DNA of 64,000 nucleotides from Terana coerulea (GCA_024811115.1 JAKOGH010000733.1:310001-374000); one strand, 5' to 3'. Positions 29,269 through 42,205 are shown, counted from the first letter of the stretch. Numbers and translations: made by a program. The notes: generated from the sequence alone by a model not told the origin.

Positions 29269-29748
29269 TCGAGCGTTGTGCCGAAAGAAAGGTGGGTATG
29301 TGGAAGGGGTGCTTGGCTGTGGGTATTTGTTTGGACCATGGATGTAGAATATTCGTATTCATATGCATACATATCACACGCGTGTTTTTGAACTCAAGTA
29401 CTCAAGCTCAAGGCTGATTGACTCCATGCACTCAACAAGCAAAATCGGGAGAAAGTCGGTGGTAGGGATGGTTAGCAATAGTCGTGAATGTACATAGAGT
29501 GGTACAATGTCGAACCACAATGAAGAGTATTCAGAGGGATTATAGCCGGTTAAACAAATTTAATTCGTGATTGGTCCGATGTTTCTTGTAATGTAGCTAG
29601 CCAACGTCCTCTCGTATGATATCTCCTCTTTCTTGGCCATGGTATCTTGCATCTATCAACTCACGTGGAGCATGCAGGCAGAGGCCGCATACAGCCGTTA
29701 ACGACCCAAATGCTTGATGTGCAATGCGAGTCGAACGGTGGGATCCGC
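29269..29748. other. Convergent 3' intergenic region
   Basis: Between the ends of the GGA-like gene and the V-ATPase E gene. No coding sequence seen; presumed 3' UTRs. Confidence 0.45.
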
Positions 29749-30836
29749 TTAGGTGAAGAACTTGCGGTTAGGGTTCGCGCCAAACAAGTCGAACCGAATC
29801 TCAGGAAGCATCTATCAGGTTGTTGAAAAGCGTTATCGAGGCCGGTGTATAGCGTCATGCGGGGGATGAAATAACAAAGGGGAGCAAGTTGAGAAGTCAG
29901 ATGCGGTTATGTAGCGAAGAGGAAGCACATACGCGATCTTCGAGCAACCTCAGCCTCTCGTCAAGCGTGTTGTCGAGAGTGATACGACCAGTCCCACTGA
30001 TGAGGATAATGCCACCCGCTCTATGGTAGATATCATCAGCAGTAGCCCTTAGAAACATGGCGGCTCTACTCCGCGCGAGATGGGTAGTTGAAGAAAAGGC
30101 ACGCACGACTCGTCATTGAGACCACCTTCGACACTGGCCTTCACTGTCCTACCACTGATCTCCTGGAATCTCTTCTCTGCTCGCTCAGCAGCCTCCTTAG
30201 CAATAGTATCCTCATCCTTGTGCCTGACGCGAATGGTAACTTCTGGTTCCATAATCGAGAGCATGCCCTGGAGGATGTTCGACTCGAGGAACTGAGAGTA
30301 CGCCGATTCGTTGGAGGCAAGCTCAGTGATATTCGTACGCGCGGTACTGAAAAGATCCTGGATGTGTTCCTCGCGTTGCTGAAGCAGCTTCAGACGAGAC
30401 TTGTTTGTCAAGGTCGATTGAGCACTGGACTCTGGTCAGATGGGGTAAGGCCTATGGCAACGGTGAACCCACATCTTCTGCGCAACCTCGGCGTTCTTGC
30501 GTTTCTTCTCGTACTGAGCATCGATGGCCTGTTGCTCTTGCTTCACAAGCTTAGCCTGTCCTCCGACAGTAGTAAATACAGTTTGCGCTAAGGATCGGCT
30601 CCAGCAGAACACACACCTTCTCAATGGCAAACTCCTCATCTGCTTTGACCTTAATCTCGCGGGCCTTCTCCAAAGCTTCTTGCTTGATGAAGGCGACCTA
30701 TAAGACAGAGCAGCATTTACTGAGATAGTATCAACACTAATCGCTGCGCACGATGTCGGAGACAGCTTAAACAGGGGCTCACCATCTTGTTCATCTCGCT
30801 GATAACTTCGTCATCGTTAAGCGGACGTGTCGACAT
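29749..30836 (-). CDS. VMA4: V-type proton ATPase subunit E
   Basis: Peripheral-stalk subunit of the V1 sector, linking V1 to Vo and helping proton pumping into vacuole and Golgi. The start MSTRPLNDDEVISEMNKM is joined over short introns to AFIKQEALEKAREIKVKADE, KLVKQEQQAIDAQYEKKRK and LTNKSRLKLLQQREEHIQDL. These are the long N-terminal coiled coil typical of subunit E. The globular part follows (FSTARTNITELASNESAYSQ, VTIRVRHKDEDTIAKEAAER), then AGGIILISGTGRITLDNTLD and the end FGANPNRKFFT. Size of about 230 residues and motif order fit the family. At least five introns are present. It looks complete. Confidence 0.95.
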
Positions 30837-30995
30837 TGTGAAAGCTCGTGTTTCCGTTGTAATGTGTAGCAGTAACGCAGGAAGCTCAGTACCAAGAAGC
30901 ACAAGGGGTGGTAAGCGCGACGGTGAAGCGTTGACGTCGTTGTCGCTTATCATTTACTCGCCTAATCTAGATACACACTGAGCACGGTTAATCAA

Positions 30996-31077
30996 GCATT
31001 AATGGGGTAGTGGTAACCTGGGTCGTTGCCATAAGAGCGACACTCGACCCGCCGGGGTTCGATTCCCCCTTAATGCA
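30996..31077 (+). tRNA. tRNA-Gly (GCC) with a 12-nt intron
   Basis: A full cloverleaf can be drawn. The acceptor stem is GCATTAA paired with TTAATGC (7 of 7). The D arm is GGGT / ACCT with loop AGTGGTA. The anticodon stem GGTCG / CGACC closes on a loop TTGCCA..T with anticodon GCC at 31028-31030. The T arm GGGG-TTCGATT-CCCC contains a perfect B box; its fifth pair is a C-C mismatch. The loop is 12 nt too long, which fits a canonical intron after position 37 (31032-31043). A T-run near 31094 could terminate Pol III. Confidence 0.8.
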
Positions 31078-31356
31078 TTCAGAGCCAACGACACTTTTTC
31101 TTCCCTGCAGGCTGCAACAGTGTAGCCCATTGGAATTCGACCTACGAGTCACGACAATTACAACTTGTTGGCCATTGACTAGCGATCTAATTTTACATCT
31201 AAATTTCATTCGACATTTGAGCTGCACGGCTGTGCATAGTGCGACATCATTGGTATGTTTCTTCTCAGCTCTTGTAAGTTAGTGGAGCTGTCACTGGCCA
31301 GTTCCGGATCACTGGAATGCATATAGTAGTATCATGTAGCAGTACAATCAGTTCAG

Positions 31357-34300
31357 CTATATCTGTACGTGAACTACTGCTCCTGATGTAACGAAAAACG
31401 ACGCAATCGTCTTCTCCCCGGAAACGACTTCAACAGATCTTGCTCCAGAGCTAGCCTTGTCCGCGGTAAATGTCGCATTTGTCAACTTACCGCCTGTCCA
31501 GGTCATGTCGAGGCTTAGTCCACCTCTGATGCGTGCCGCTCGGATAGATCCTGTCGACCATGAGGACGGAAGAGCAGGCAAGAGGGTTACAACCAGCGAG
31601 GACGAAAGCTCGGGCACGTCTGGAGCTTGAATGAGGGCGTTCTGGTAAAGCTTTAGTTGGTATGAGCGAGCGGCGAAGCGAAGTGGCACGTACGAGAACA
31701 GCGGCGGGATACCCGAAGTTGGCGTCAATTTGGAATATGGGATCCGCATCCAATGGATCGTACAGACTGAAGAGGTTCGGCCCGAAGTTTCTCTGCACCG
31801 CGTACTGTGTTGAACGACCCTGCCATGAGCGCGAAGATCGCACAATGCAGATATCATAGCGAAGAACCCACAGATAGCTGCTCATAGTACTTGTCCTTGT
31901 CGCCAAGCTGAGCCCATGCCGCCGCCCGCCACACCTTCTCCCATCCAGCGTCTCCGTCCGGTGCGGTGCCGTTTCCCCGGTGGATGAGACTCGTTTCCGT
32001 TGCCTGAAGAACCTCAGATTTGCTAAACGGTTTCTTGGTAGGTGGCGCCTGCAACGTAGAGTTGTAAGAAGCCAATGCGTATCCTGGGTATAGACCTATT
32101 AGATGGGAGAGGTGGCGATGGGTGTCATTCGGAGCGTCCATGTCAATCTTCCACTCTACAAGCGTCGAAGCTAAGCAAGATCATGTAAGCGAGGTCCACT
32201 AATAGAGCTTACCTTGGAGTTGTCCCCAAGAGCCGACGTGTATGCCCTTGTCCATCTGAGTGCGTTTGGAGCGAACGTCTGCGGTAGGATGAATGACATT
32301 AATGCCCGACGAAGCAATGAGTCGCAAATCGTACCATCGAGGAAGGTCTCGTCATTATCCCCAGATGCAGCGTATCCCTTCTCTATCGCGTTGAACAGCT
32401 GCCAGATGAGCTGTTGAGAGTGAGCGCATCCTGTAACCGAAGGTCAGACTGGATCACAGAAAGTTAACCATAAGCGGACGGAGACGCACCGAGAGTTATA
32501 GGCAGCTGCTCAGGAGAGTTACACGGGGCCACGACTAAGGTCGTATCGTTGAAGTGCTGGTCCTCAATGAGCTTTGCCAGGTGGAATTCGGCGACGCCCT
32601 ATAACACACTCAGTTCGGGCTCAAGCTCCTAGGGCTATAGAGCCACGCACCTTTAGCAGCGGCCATCCTTGAGATTTGAACCACTGAACATCATTTGTGT
32701 AGTCAAAGTGATCCCAGACGTGGATCATCTGTCACAGCAGCTTGGGGTCGCACTTCAACAGAAGAATTAGGCTGTCACATACCATCCATACGGCTGACTC
32801 TGCGAAATCTTATGAGAACGATGAGGTTTATAATTCGCCCGACCAGTACATACCTGGGTAGTCCGCCCATTGTGCCGAGTTCCCAGATAGCTTCATTCCG
32901 GTATGACCGAAGATCTAGGAATAAAGAAGCTTCTTTCAATCCTTTCGTCGAGTACTGCCACATGCATATACCCACATTCATCTATGCATCGAGCTCAATT
33001 CATTAAACGACATGAGAGCCTGAAAACCAGACAACCCACCTCGTTGTGCGTAACCCACCCCTGGCTGATATTGTACAACACTTGCGCAGTGTATGTGCCA
33101 CGCGGAGCCCATGTCTTCTACTCATTTGAAAAATCAGTGTGACGGCGGCAGCCATGGCGAGGGCTTACTTACCTCAATATAGTCGAAGAGCGGAGGTACC
33201 AGATCGCCCATGCCGGTCATCTCAGCGAACCAGTGGTTCATTTGAATATTGATATTTGAGTCTGTAAGACACAAGCCACTTAAGCCTGGTTATCAAAAAT
33301 ATCATGAGATAGTAGCGCACGATAGTCTGTAGGCAGGCGTAAATCATCAACGGCGCCGAAGAGTGCGAAGAGGAGGCTACTCACCTGCACTCCACGGAGG
33401 CGTGGTATCACTCGCCCATTTGCCCTGCAAGTTGGCAGGAAGCACGCCGGGCGCGCTGCTGGCGAGCAGATACCTTCCGAAATTGAACAGCAACCATTCC
33501 AGGTACGTATCTCCGACGTTGGTCTGATAGGCGGTCTTCAGTTCGTCCGTAGTACGAGAGGAGTCCGGAACGGCGCCCAGGGAAAGGGAGAACGGCCCCA
33601 GCAATGTCTCATAGGCGGAGACATGCGCGGATAGTAGCGATGAGTACGTCGTTGGTGTCGGGGATGGTGAAAGTGGTGAGACAGTGTCCAGCAGGGAGAC
33701 CAATTTAGCGTGAGGAAGAGCCTGGCTGAAGGTGAAGTTATGAGCCGCGTCGCCGGCAGAGATATCGTACTCGGTATCGCCAGCCCACGTCACCCATGCC
33801 TCAGTTGCCCCGGTGACGACCACGGTTGCGTTTTGGGCGGTGCTGTTGCCCGAGACCGGCGAACAAGCCACCTTCGATCCTGTGCCGACCGCATTGACGC
33901 GGAAGAGTAGCTCGTAAGCCATCCCTGGGTTGGCTACAGACCCTGTCACTTGCAGGGTAGTGTTGTCCAGGCAAGACACAGTGGCGATCGGGAGACCAGC
34001 TTCCAGTTCAGACGAAAATGCGTAGGTAAGCTGGGATATTTGCCCCGAGCTTGTCAGATGTTGAACACAAACTTGAGCAGAATGAGAACAGAAAGACGTG
34101 CTGTGTCGGAATATAATTATTGCTCAAATAAAAGAGTCTGTAAAACAAATTGACGCACCGAGTAAGGGATAAGCTCCCTTGCGACCAGGAAGTCCCTGCA
34201 ACAGCTTGATCAAGGTCAAGCCATCGTGCGTAATTGCCAACTTCTCCTGTCGTATTTAACGTAGTTATCAAGTAGCCGGCACCGGCATATGAACCTGTTG

Positions 34301-34940
34301 AAAACATGTCTTTCAGTCAAAATATCATCACAGTCATCCCACAGCGTTAACTTACCGTATGCTCCTGGGTCTGTACTTAGTGCCTCGATATCTGAGCGGT
34401 AAGGAAGGCGAGTCAGTGAGCCCGGGCGATACGGATAGGCAGTTGCTAAGGTCTGCAGCTCTTACCGTCGATGGTACCGTTCTTGAATATTGTCTGGCGA
34501 ATCGCTTTCATATCCACCGCCATCTGAGGACGCTCCGATGGCTGCTTATTCCCGCCATTATACAACTACGACAACAACAACAACATCAATTCAACGCAAG
34601 CGATTGTGTTGATATACGAATCTTACTGGGTCCTGGAATGGTCCGCCGGACCAAAGCGATTCAATGTTCAGCTGCGTAGATTCGTAGGTTGTGCCTCCGG
34701 GCGTCGTGGCTAACAAATTCGTTAGTATCAGCGTGCGCTATATTAGCCAGGGTTTCGATACGTACCTGCAAGGTACCCATTTCCAATGGGAAGCCACTCT
34801 TTCGTCCAAGTCGTCCCAGGGGACTTGTACCACAGTCCGTTGCCCGACTTCGGAAACGCCGGAGGGACTGCCGAGACCGGGCGAAGCGCCGCTAAGCTCA
34901 TAAGCATTGCGGAGATACACAACAGTCCAGACAGCATCAT
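31357..34940 (-). CDS. Secreted GH95 alpha-L-fucosidase
   Basis: Predicted secreted glycoside hydrolase of family 95, which hydrolyses alpha-1,2-linked fucose from glycans by inversion. Start at 34940 with a signal peptide (MLSGLLCISAMLMSLAALRP, ending VSA). Then the family N-terminal block GLWYKSPGTTWTKEWLPIGN and GYLAGTY, exons with AGYLITTLNTTGEVGNYARW and VTGSVANPGMAYELLFRVNA, the (alpha/alpha)6 domain with YLLASSAPGVLPANLQGKWA and DTTPPWSAGE, and NDTHRHLSHLIGLYPGYALA. The C-terminal beta domain has LLPALPSSWSTGSIRAARIR. It ends AVVHVQI. Many short introns interrupt the gene. Family membership is recognised from NLQGKW and HRHLSHL; exact catalytic residues were not mapped. Likely role: degrading plant or microbial fucosylated polymers. 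Confidence 0.88.
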
Positions 34941-36057
34941 GAGCTGTGAAGCCGTCTCGTTGGTAAGTACTCTGGTGCGTAGGGAAAGTGCTCAACGCAC
35001 TACTTCGAAGAGCACCATTCGACCGATGTTATACTGTTCGAAGAACGAGGAACACATGGCGACAGCTCAGTCGACGAGGGGTCGCATGTGCTATTGCAGA
35101 AGGTCTTCTTTGAGTGGGATGAGCATCTGCAACAACAGGTGAGCGAGTCCTGCGGGCCGTGGAAGTTATAGAAGAGACCAGTCAAGGTGATGTCCATAGT
35201 GGTGATAGAAAGCAGCAAGCTGGCATGTGGTAGAAGCGTCATTGGACCAGAACAGAAGGCGCCAACAACGGAGCAATACGATTCTATTCCAGTTTGACCG
35301 CCCTTCATTTCCTCCCCCGGATAAAAAGGCAAGCATCCGGCGTGCGTTTGCTGGTCATGCACTCGAACAGTGCCGAGCTGAGGTCCACGACCATCGCACT
35401 TAGACTGATGGCGTTCATATTGGAGATGGTTGGACGTTAGAGCGTGCGGGGCGGACTATGCTGGCCGACAAAGTTGAAGTGCCAGAAGACAGAGAAATCT
35501 GCTGAAGGAGGCGGAGGTCGAGAGTCCGAGAGCTCATAGGTAGAACAGCGGGGAGGTTTATACGATTCAGAGGGTAAGCTGAGCGGAGCGCAACGTCCTC
35601 AGTTCAGGGAATTGCGACGCTGCTTGAGAGTTTTTGTACAGTTTTAGGTCTTTCGACCAGCACTCACGACTAAGCCCAAGCTCAAGAACAAGCCGGTGGA
35701 CAAGCTTTAAGTACAAGGTCGGCGGCCAGAGTCTGGAGTCAAAGGGCGTCTAAAGAAGTTGGTTCTACTTTGCGCGCTCGATATGGAAGTTGCACGTCCG
35801 GAAAGGGCAGCTGTTGTCAAGGCGACGCAGTCCCCCTGTTTGCAACAGCGGACACATCGCGGCTTGCTACTTTGTTCATCGTTCGTTCGCTGCTGTGCTG
35901 GTAGCAGCCTTTTGTATGTTCGTACACTCTCACCCTCATCCTGCATAGTATCCCGTCGTTTGCTCAACCCGCTCATAGAATTTCCCTTCTCATTCTTTTC
36001 GGCCCACGGTCCTTTACTCGTTGATTACCTCGGTCCTCGCTTGCCTCGCTTGACAAC
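34941..36057. promoter_or_regulatory. Divergent intergenic region between GH95 and MARVEL-like genes
   Basis: No gene is recognised. It should hold both promoters. A GATAAAAAGG stretch lies near 35320 and CT-rich sequence precedes the start at 36058. Confidence 0.35.
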
Positions 36058-37008
36058 ATGGCACCCATCTCGGTTTTTGGGAAGAAAATTATGGTGGCAT
36101 ACTGTGAGTCAAGCTTCACTGCTGCGGCAGGCATCGATCCCGGCGGCGCAGTCTGACCGCTTTGCTTGGCACAATCCTAGGTTGCTTGGCGTTGCTCGAC
36201 GCAACTGTTATCGCTCTGGCAGCCCGCGTAAACATCTTTCAAGAGTTCTTTTGTACGCAACATAAACATCTTGTGGGCGTCAGCCTCGGTTTGATCACAC
36301 TCCCAACGCAGTCATGGCGGATTTGTTTCCGCTCGGTTTGTCCATCACTACTCTTGTATTTGTGTGTATGCTGTGAGTACTCTTCTTCGATACAGACGGG
36401 CTTGAATGACCTTCAGCACTGCATAGACTCTGCTTCAACAGCTTTTTCACTCGCTGTTTCGTAGCTCGCCCTGCCTTTCAAATCGGTATTCTCTCAATCC
36501 TCAGTGTACTCTGGCTCGGTGAGTCCTGCTAAATTGGCACTGCCAAGTATCTTTCAACTCACGATTGTCGCAGCTTCCAATGCCTTCTCCACTTCTCGTT
36601 GGAATGAACTGCCTCTTCCTTGCTCTTCTATACCCGATGGTAGGCTTCAAGTGTCGTCCCGAAACCTAGGAGTACTCACGCCGCGCCCGTCAGATTACGC
36701 CGACGAACGCGTATGGTGCCAAGACGCGCAGGCTATGAAGTTCTTCGTTTGGCTACTCTTCGCCGGAGGTGCGCTTCTGATCCAGTCGGTTTCTATCTGT
36801 GCGCTGACTGTGCGCAGTTCTCGCCCTGACCTGTTCCATTACGCGCCACTCTATCCTCCAACACCGTCACGGCAACCGTCATGTGTGGAGGACTGCTTTG
36901 ACTCGCTTTGACCCTCGGGCGAGTGTGCAATGGGGCTTCCCGACCCGCAGGCCAACGATGACGTTGTCAAACTACGTGGGGTCAAACGCGTTTGAGGCCA
37001 AGTACTAG
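36058..37008 (+). CDS. MARVEL-like four-transmembrane protein
   Basis: Predicted small tetraspan membrane protein. Start MAPISVFGKKIMVAY; spliced exons continue CCLALLDATVIALAARVNIF, FMADLFPLGLSITTLVFVCM, then RPAFQIGILSILSVLWL, a loop with CSSIPDG, YADERVWCQDAQAMKFFVWL, a fourth helix VLALTCS, and a basic cytosolic tail HRHGNRHVWRTALTRFDPRA ending SNAFEAKY. Four hydrophobic segments, a Cys-containing loop before helix four and a basic C-tail match fungal MARVEL-domain proteins, thought to act in membrane organisation. Six or more short introns are present. No stop interrupts the joined exons. Assignment rests on topology and style, not a signature motif. Confidence 0.65.
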
Positions 37009-37269
37009 ACATCAGCCGGTCACGCTACTGTGATAAACTAGACATATGCATTCTCCGCAGTCCCTGTGGATGTCACTTAGAGGTATTTCACACCTGTACG
37101 GAACGGAGCATGGCGTATTTATTGCATATATCGAGCATGGCATAACTACAGTGATGTAAACTGGCGCATAGTGAGATACCGGAATTGTACGGTCAAAAGG
37201 ATGGCGGGCATAGTGATAGCAAGCATAGGAGGCAGTTCAGCAGCGAAACGAGACCCGTTACTCTGCAGT

Positions 37270-38516
37270 TTATTTTCTGGCGTAGCAGCGGTTGGCGATG
37301 TGACGCTTGGCGGGGTCCCTCCTAGAGAAGTTGACGTCACACTTCGGGCATTTGTACGACCAGCAGCGCATGTGTTCCGTAACCAGATGGCGACCGAGGT
37401 TCTTCACCCGGTTGGCTTCGTGCCCTCGCGGAGGCTTGAAGAACGTCATGCATCCAGCAAGGGGACAGTCCCACGTCGTGTTGGTCCCGAGAACCTCGGG
37501 CGACATGTCGTGGGTGTCCCCGAAGTGCTTCGCGACGTTGCCGAACCTGCATTCGCGGATGGCCACATCCCAGTCGCAGTCAGGCATAGGGCAGCTGACG
37601 CGGTGAGCAAACCCGAATTCCGTAGGCTCCGGGTGGATGGCTGCGTCCCACTTCTTCTGCTTCCGTTCATAACCGTTCTCGGCGCTGGGATCCTTCGGCG
37701 GCGGCAGATCATACGGTCGCTCAGGATTAATAGTCCTGTTGGTATATGTCTTCCGTGTCTTCTGTTCACGCACAACTTGGGGTGCGCGTACGGTCTGAAG
37801 CAAAGGGGCCATCGGCACATCGCGGGGAAAATATTGCTGCACCGTCGGAGACACAGGAGGTACGTTGTAGACGCGCGAAGCGACGTCCACATCCATGGGC
37901 GTGCCCAATCCCGATTCTGATGCGATGGTAGAAACACGGTCGTCTTCTGAGAGCCCAGGAGTCGAACGCTGGCCGCTGTATGCTGGGCTGAAAGCAGGGG
38001 AACGGCCTCCAGACATCTGCGAGGCATCGGAAAGAACGACCATATCCATGTCATCATCCTCTTCTACCTTCACCATTGTACGTAGATCTTGCGCGGCGTG
38101 TTTGTCGTGGCCAAGCCTAAGGTCGACTACGAGATCGTCTTCGTACATATCGTCGTCGCCCGAAACGGCTTGCCCCTCAGCCCGCCTGGCTTTAGCGAGC
38201 TCACTGAGGGCCTCTTCATCACTAGAAGTCGCCTCGGATTCAGACTCGGAGTCAAACTCCTGGTAGTGTACCGAAGGCGATCGCGATGCTTGACGTGAAG
38301 CTGTCGCGTGTTCGGTATAATACGCCTGTTCAAGAATAGGTTCTGACTGATGCACGGAAGGGAGAAGTCAGCGAGATCACAAACGAGAGAGATTTGATGA
38401 GTTACCTGGACTGGAGGATATTCAGCGCGCGTTGAAAACGTCCGACTTCCTGGAGACCTTTCCTATAACAGTGTTAATCGGGGCGTACGACCACGGCGCA
38501 ATCATGCACGCACCAT
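37270..38516 (-). CDS. C2H2 zinc-finger protein 2
   Basis: Probable DNA-binding protein with three C-terminal C2H2-type fingers. The start codon at 38516 is followed at once by an intron, so exon 1 codes for Met only. Exon 2 is ERSPGSRTFSTRAEYPPVQ, and a second intron leads to a long last exon. That exon has an acidic Ser/Glu region (DSESESEATSSDEEAL), a VDVASRVYNVPPVSPTVQQY stretch and basic TRKTYTNRTINPERPYDLPP. Finger 1 is CPMPDCDWDVAIREC..H..H, finger 2 CPLAGC..H..H and finger 3 CPKCDVNFSRRDPAKRHIANRC, with C-C-H-C spacing. It ends YARK. Finger order (two long irregular, one classical) is the same as in the genes at 43.2-45.2 and 46.3-48.5 kb. Target unknown. Confidence 0.75.
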
Positions 38517-40139
38517 GGTGTGATAGGAAAATACTGAGAAGAGCGACGTCGAAGTGAGGAAGCACAACAGGAATACAGATCCGGGTGGCGTACTTTATAC
38601 GAACACGACGCGAGATCCTGGTGTCTCTGTCACGTCACCATTAGTATAGGCCACAACGAGTGGCCACCTCCCAAATTGATCGACGAGTGGCCAAGTCAAT
38701 GCAGCGCCCCATTGTAGACAAAGAGACACGAGACGCAAATGATCCTTACCCGAAACAATCAAAAGACCGCCTTTCCGTTTTTGTGCCCAGCCCCCTATCG
38801 TACCAACTTCGTACAGGCCTAGGCTTGAATTAGTCACGGTCCGCCACAGTTTGGCCATGCAAGCAAATGCCTCCACGCGGAGAATATCAGACACAATAAG
38901 TATTCCAGTGGCCGTGATACTCACAAGCATCCTGACGCGCTTGGTGCTAAGCTCTTCGTCTTCGCTAACGAAGGCCACTGGAGGATCATCGGAGTCTCGG
39001 TTTCCCGCCAAAAGCAACTTGAAGATTGCGTATGTTCCACATAGCTTGAATGGAGTGAAGTTAGTTGAGCGACAACAAGCTGCTGAAAAGCAGGTCTGAA
39101 AGTAGTCGAACGTCGTCGTTGAGATTTTTGAACGGTGGTGGTCGGAGAGAACGACTTGTCAAAGCAAATGGGTCAGCGGCAGTGATCTCACATGCCCGAA
39201 ATGCCCGAAGCAAGATTGCTGCGCGTCTAACAGCTTGCTCTACGACCGTGACGTTCACCATTACCACCATCATTTCTCCCCTATTTTCAGACGATGACGA
39301 GCTCAAGAAGTGTGGAGGATACATACGAATCACAGAACGACCGACGCTTGGACGAGAATCGCACGAAAATTCGACCGTTGTGCGGCGTACGTGGACATTC
39401 AGCCCGTACTTAACTCGTACCAGCCGTATAGCTAAGTCATCAAAGCGCAATAACTTCGCGTTTTTCGGTGATTCACTGGCTCAATCCACAAGACGAACAG
39501 GGCAGGCATTTGGCTTAACGACGGGGGAATTGAGTTATGGAGACTGATTGGATCATGCGTCCTTACTTTCCTTGGAATGTGGGTCACGCTGAAGATAGCG
39601 TGGTGGTGGTGGTCTCATGATAAAACTGGAATATGTTGCTGCTATCTTCAGGTGAGTGACACAGACCTGCATGCGCATCATCAATGTTGATGTTTGACCT
39701 ATCAGCTATATTATTTTCGGACTTCCTGGATACACTCACTGTATACTTACGGTTCTACTTCAATACGTTCTTTACGGATGAATTGCTCTCGGGATTCGCA
39801 GTCTCAGATGCCTTTCCTTCCGAACCTCATTGGGCCGTTTCATCTCGAATTTCAACTGTGAAGCTTCACAGGCAACGCTTCTGCTGTCAGCGCTCAGCCA
39901 GAACCAGTATTCATAATGTGAGTCTGTCGCACTTGTAACGCTGCTGAGCTCATGGTTAAATAGATACTCCTATATTTACCCATATGGCACGAAAGTAAGT
40001 AAACTACTTACCCTGAGTCTACCACCTGGCCATCCCCCGCCTGAATCGCTAGGTATATGTAGGTCTACTTACTGCAGTTTGATTTACTCGTCCCCAGGTC
40101 TCTCCGGGCTCACCCATGAGTTTTGATCCGCTTCGTCGA

Positions 40140-40830
40140 GCCGAAGGCTCAGCCTCTGTCGCCGTCTGATGTCAGAGTCCCGGTTCAGCCGGCTTTGCCC
40201 ATCGTATTATCCCTCGGAGCCTCGGGCGGTGTCCGATGATGTGTCCCGTTTATCTAACACTATAGCTACATGCTGCTGTTGGAAAATTCCGCCGTGTGTA
40301 TATATACCTTAGACTAAATAGCCAGCCATCTCTCAGCCGGCAACTTCGCGCAACACCAGTCTGAGCTACTCCCCGGAGCGAAATGAAGGGACCTCTTTCT
40401 TTGGCATTTGCTGATCCGCACTGATGTCCGTCCTAGTCCGTCTTGCTCGTCTGAACCTGCCTTAACCCTCGGAGCTTCTGGCGGTGTCAGATGCGTGTTC
40501 TGGCATGGCACACCACTGCTGTTAAATTTTTGCGAGTTCTTATGCATGTCCTCCCCTGATCCCAGTGCATATATATACCAGCTTCATCTCCCCTGTTTGT
40601 GCTCACAACGGCATCTCTCTATCTATTCAATTTAACTTTTCTGCATTAGCCGTCACACTATGACTCAGCCGTAGCAGTAGCAGTAACCTTGCAGTAGACA
40701 CCAAGCAGACACCCTGCGGCCCGAGATAGCAAGCAGCCTCGCCCAACGCCACCCTAACCCAACGCCAGGCTAGACGCCTCCCCGGAGCGAAGCGAAGGCG
40801 CCTCTGTCAACCTTACTCTCGTACGCTGCG
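40140..40830. repeat. Diverged direct repeats
   Basis: CCCTCGGAGC followed by (c/t)TC(g/t)GGCGGTGTC(c/a)GATG occurs near 40211 and again near 40466, each followed about 90-100 bp later by TATATATACC. CCCCGGAGCGAA is found near 40371 and 40780, each followed by a GAAGG-CCTCT motif. These look like remnants of an old duplicated or transposable sequence. No coding domain or terminal repeats were seen. Confidence 0.4.
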
Positions 40831-42118
40831 AATACGTTTTGATCAAGGAATGTGCACAGGTCTTCGCATGCGATTGTTCCAATGAGTACACCCCGCGTTG
40901 TATGCTATCACACGCGATGGCGGATTGTCCCCTCTTACCACTCTCCTGGGGCGTTTTGCTACAGACGGCCATGTTGAGGGTGACGGCATCCAAATGATCA
41001 TTTACCAGGAAGCGGCTCACTACTTCGCTTTCTCCTCATCCAATGCGGCAGTTTGGAACTGCAGCTGTATGCGGCGTAATGTACGGCTGCGTTAGTGCGG
41101 CCGTATGTAGCGCGATCAGTAGGCAATTTCGTCCTCTCGCCCCGCATTTCCAAACGCTTCTTACCATTACGTCCAGGGTTAATGGGTCTTGAGATCCCGA
41201 TCCCAACCGGACAAGCTGCTGGGCTCCTACCCTCGTAGCCATCAATGGGGTGTCCTGCGCCTTGATTTTTCGCCGGTATGCCGTGCATATATCATTCAAA
41301 TGGAGTAGGGTAGCTAATATTAGCACGTAACGCCTAGCAAGTTCTGGCGTCACTAAACAAACATGCTGCCAGCTGGCAATGCATTGATGGCGACTAAACC
41401 AGATCTCAAGTGTAAGCATATTTCTTGTTGATAGCTGCGGTCTGCCATATCGTGACACCTTATTATATTCCCGTTGAAATATGCCATGAAGCTTCACATG
41501 CTGGTACATTCTCGGTTCTCCGCATACGCGCCCTGAAACGCAGAGGGAGTCTAAATCTCACATGAATCTGTCACAAGTTACTAGGCATGAACAGGATGGC
41601 TCGTGCGGCATTAGCTAACGCTTTTTTAAAAGAATTCTGTAGGCTGTTCCGGAGACAGCAGACGAACAAGCGAATGGAAGGCATGCATGGAGAATGCGGG
41701 AATATTCTTCAAGGGTCGACTTGGAAAGCGCATGCCTCGCATCGCCGACCGTTGACTGGCGCGGATATTGGACTTACCGTGGATGAGCGACGAGCGCGCA
41801 AGCTGGACGGTTACAACTTACAAGAGGGATGGAGTATTTGTCTCCCTCGCGCTCCAAGGTCGGCTGTCCCTTGACGTGGCTACCGGAAATTGAGTAAACA
41901 TGTGGACTCACAATCACTCAACACAGTGCCCATACCGCGCAGAACCGGTGGAGTACGGCAATGAATCGAGCTCTGCATGAGACGAGCCCTTGATATCAGG
42001 CATGTTGTACACATCTTGACCAGTCTGTGCTCCACTAATTTCAGAGGGACAGTCCTCTGCTTGCAAATTCAAGTGATATGAGCGTGCGCAAGTTTAACCA
42101 TTCCTACCATCTTGAAAG

Positions 42119-42127
42119 GTATAAAAT
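42119..42127 (+). promoter_or_regulatory. TATA box of the small secreted peptide gene
   Basis: GTATAAAAT lies about 80 bp upstream of the ATG at 42206, a typical spacing for a strongly expressed fungal gene. Confidence 0.6.
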
Positions 42128-42205
42128 GCTCGTCTTTCTGCTACAACACTCCAGTTCCGCAACCCAGTCCAATCTCACCCAAGGCCACCAGCACCAGAAA
42201 CCAAC

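Larger units (their letters stand above)
38517..42205. other. 3.7 kb gene-poor region with degenerate repeats
   Basis: Several ORFs of 80-160 codons occur on both strands (for example 38595-39017 minus, 39065-39547 plus), but they overlap one another and show no motif, so I leave them out. The part around 40.1-40.8 kb holds diverged repeats. The last 100 bp contain the TATA box of the small peptide gene. Confidence 0.4.

Noticed and set aside
38595..39017. Minus-strand frame of 140 codons upstream of C2H2 gene 2
   Set aside because: No motif, no splice partner, and inside a region with other overlapping frames; coding status not supported.
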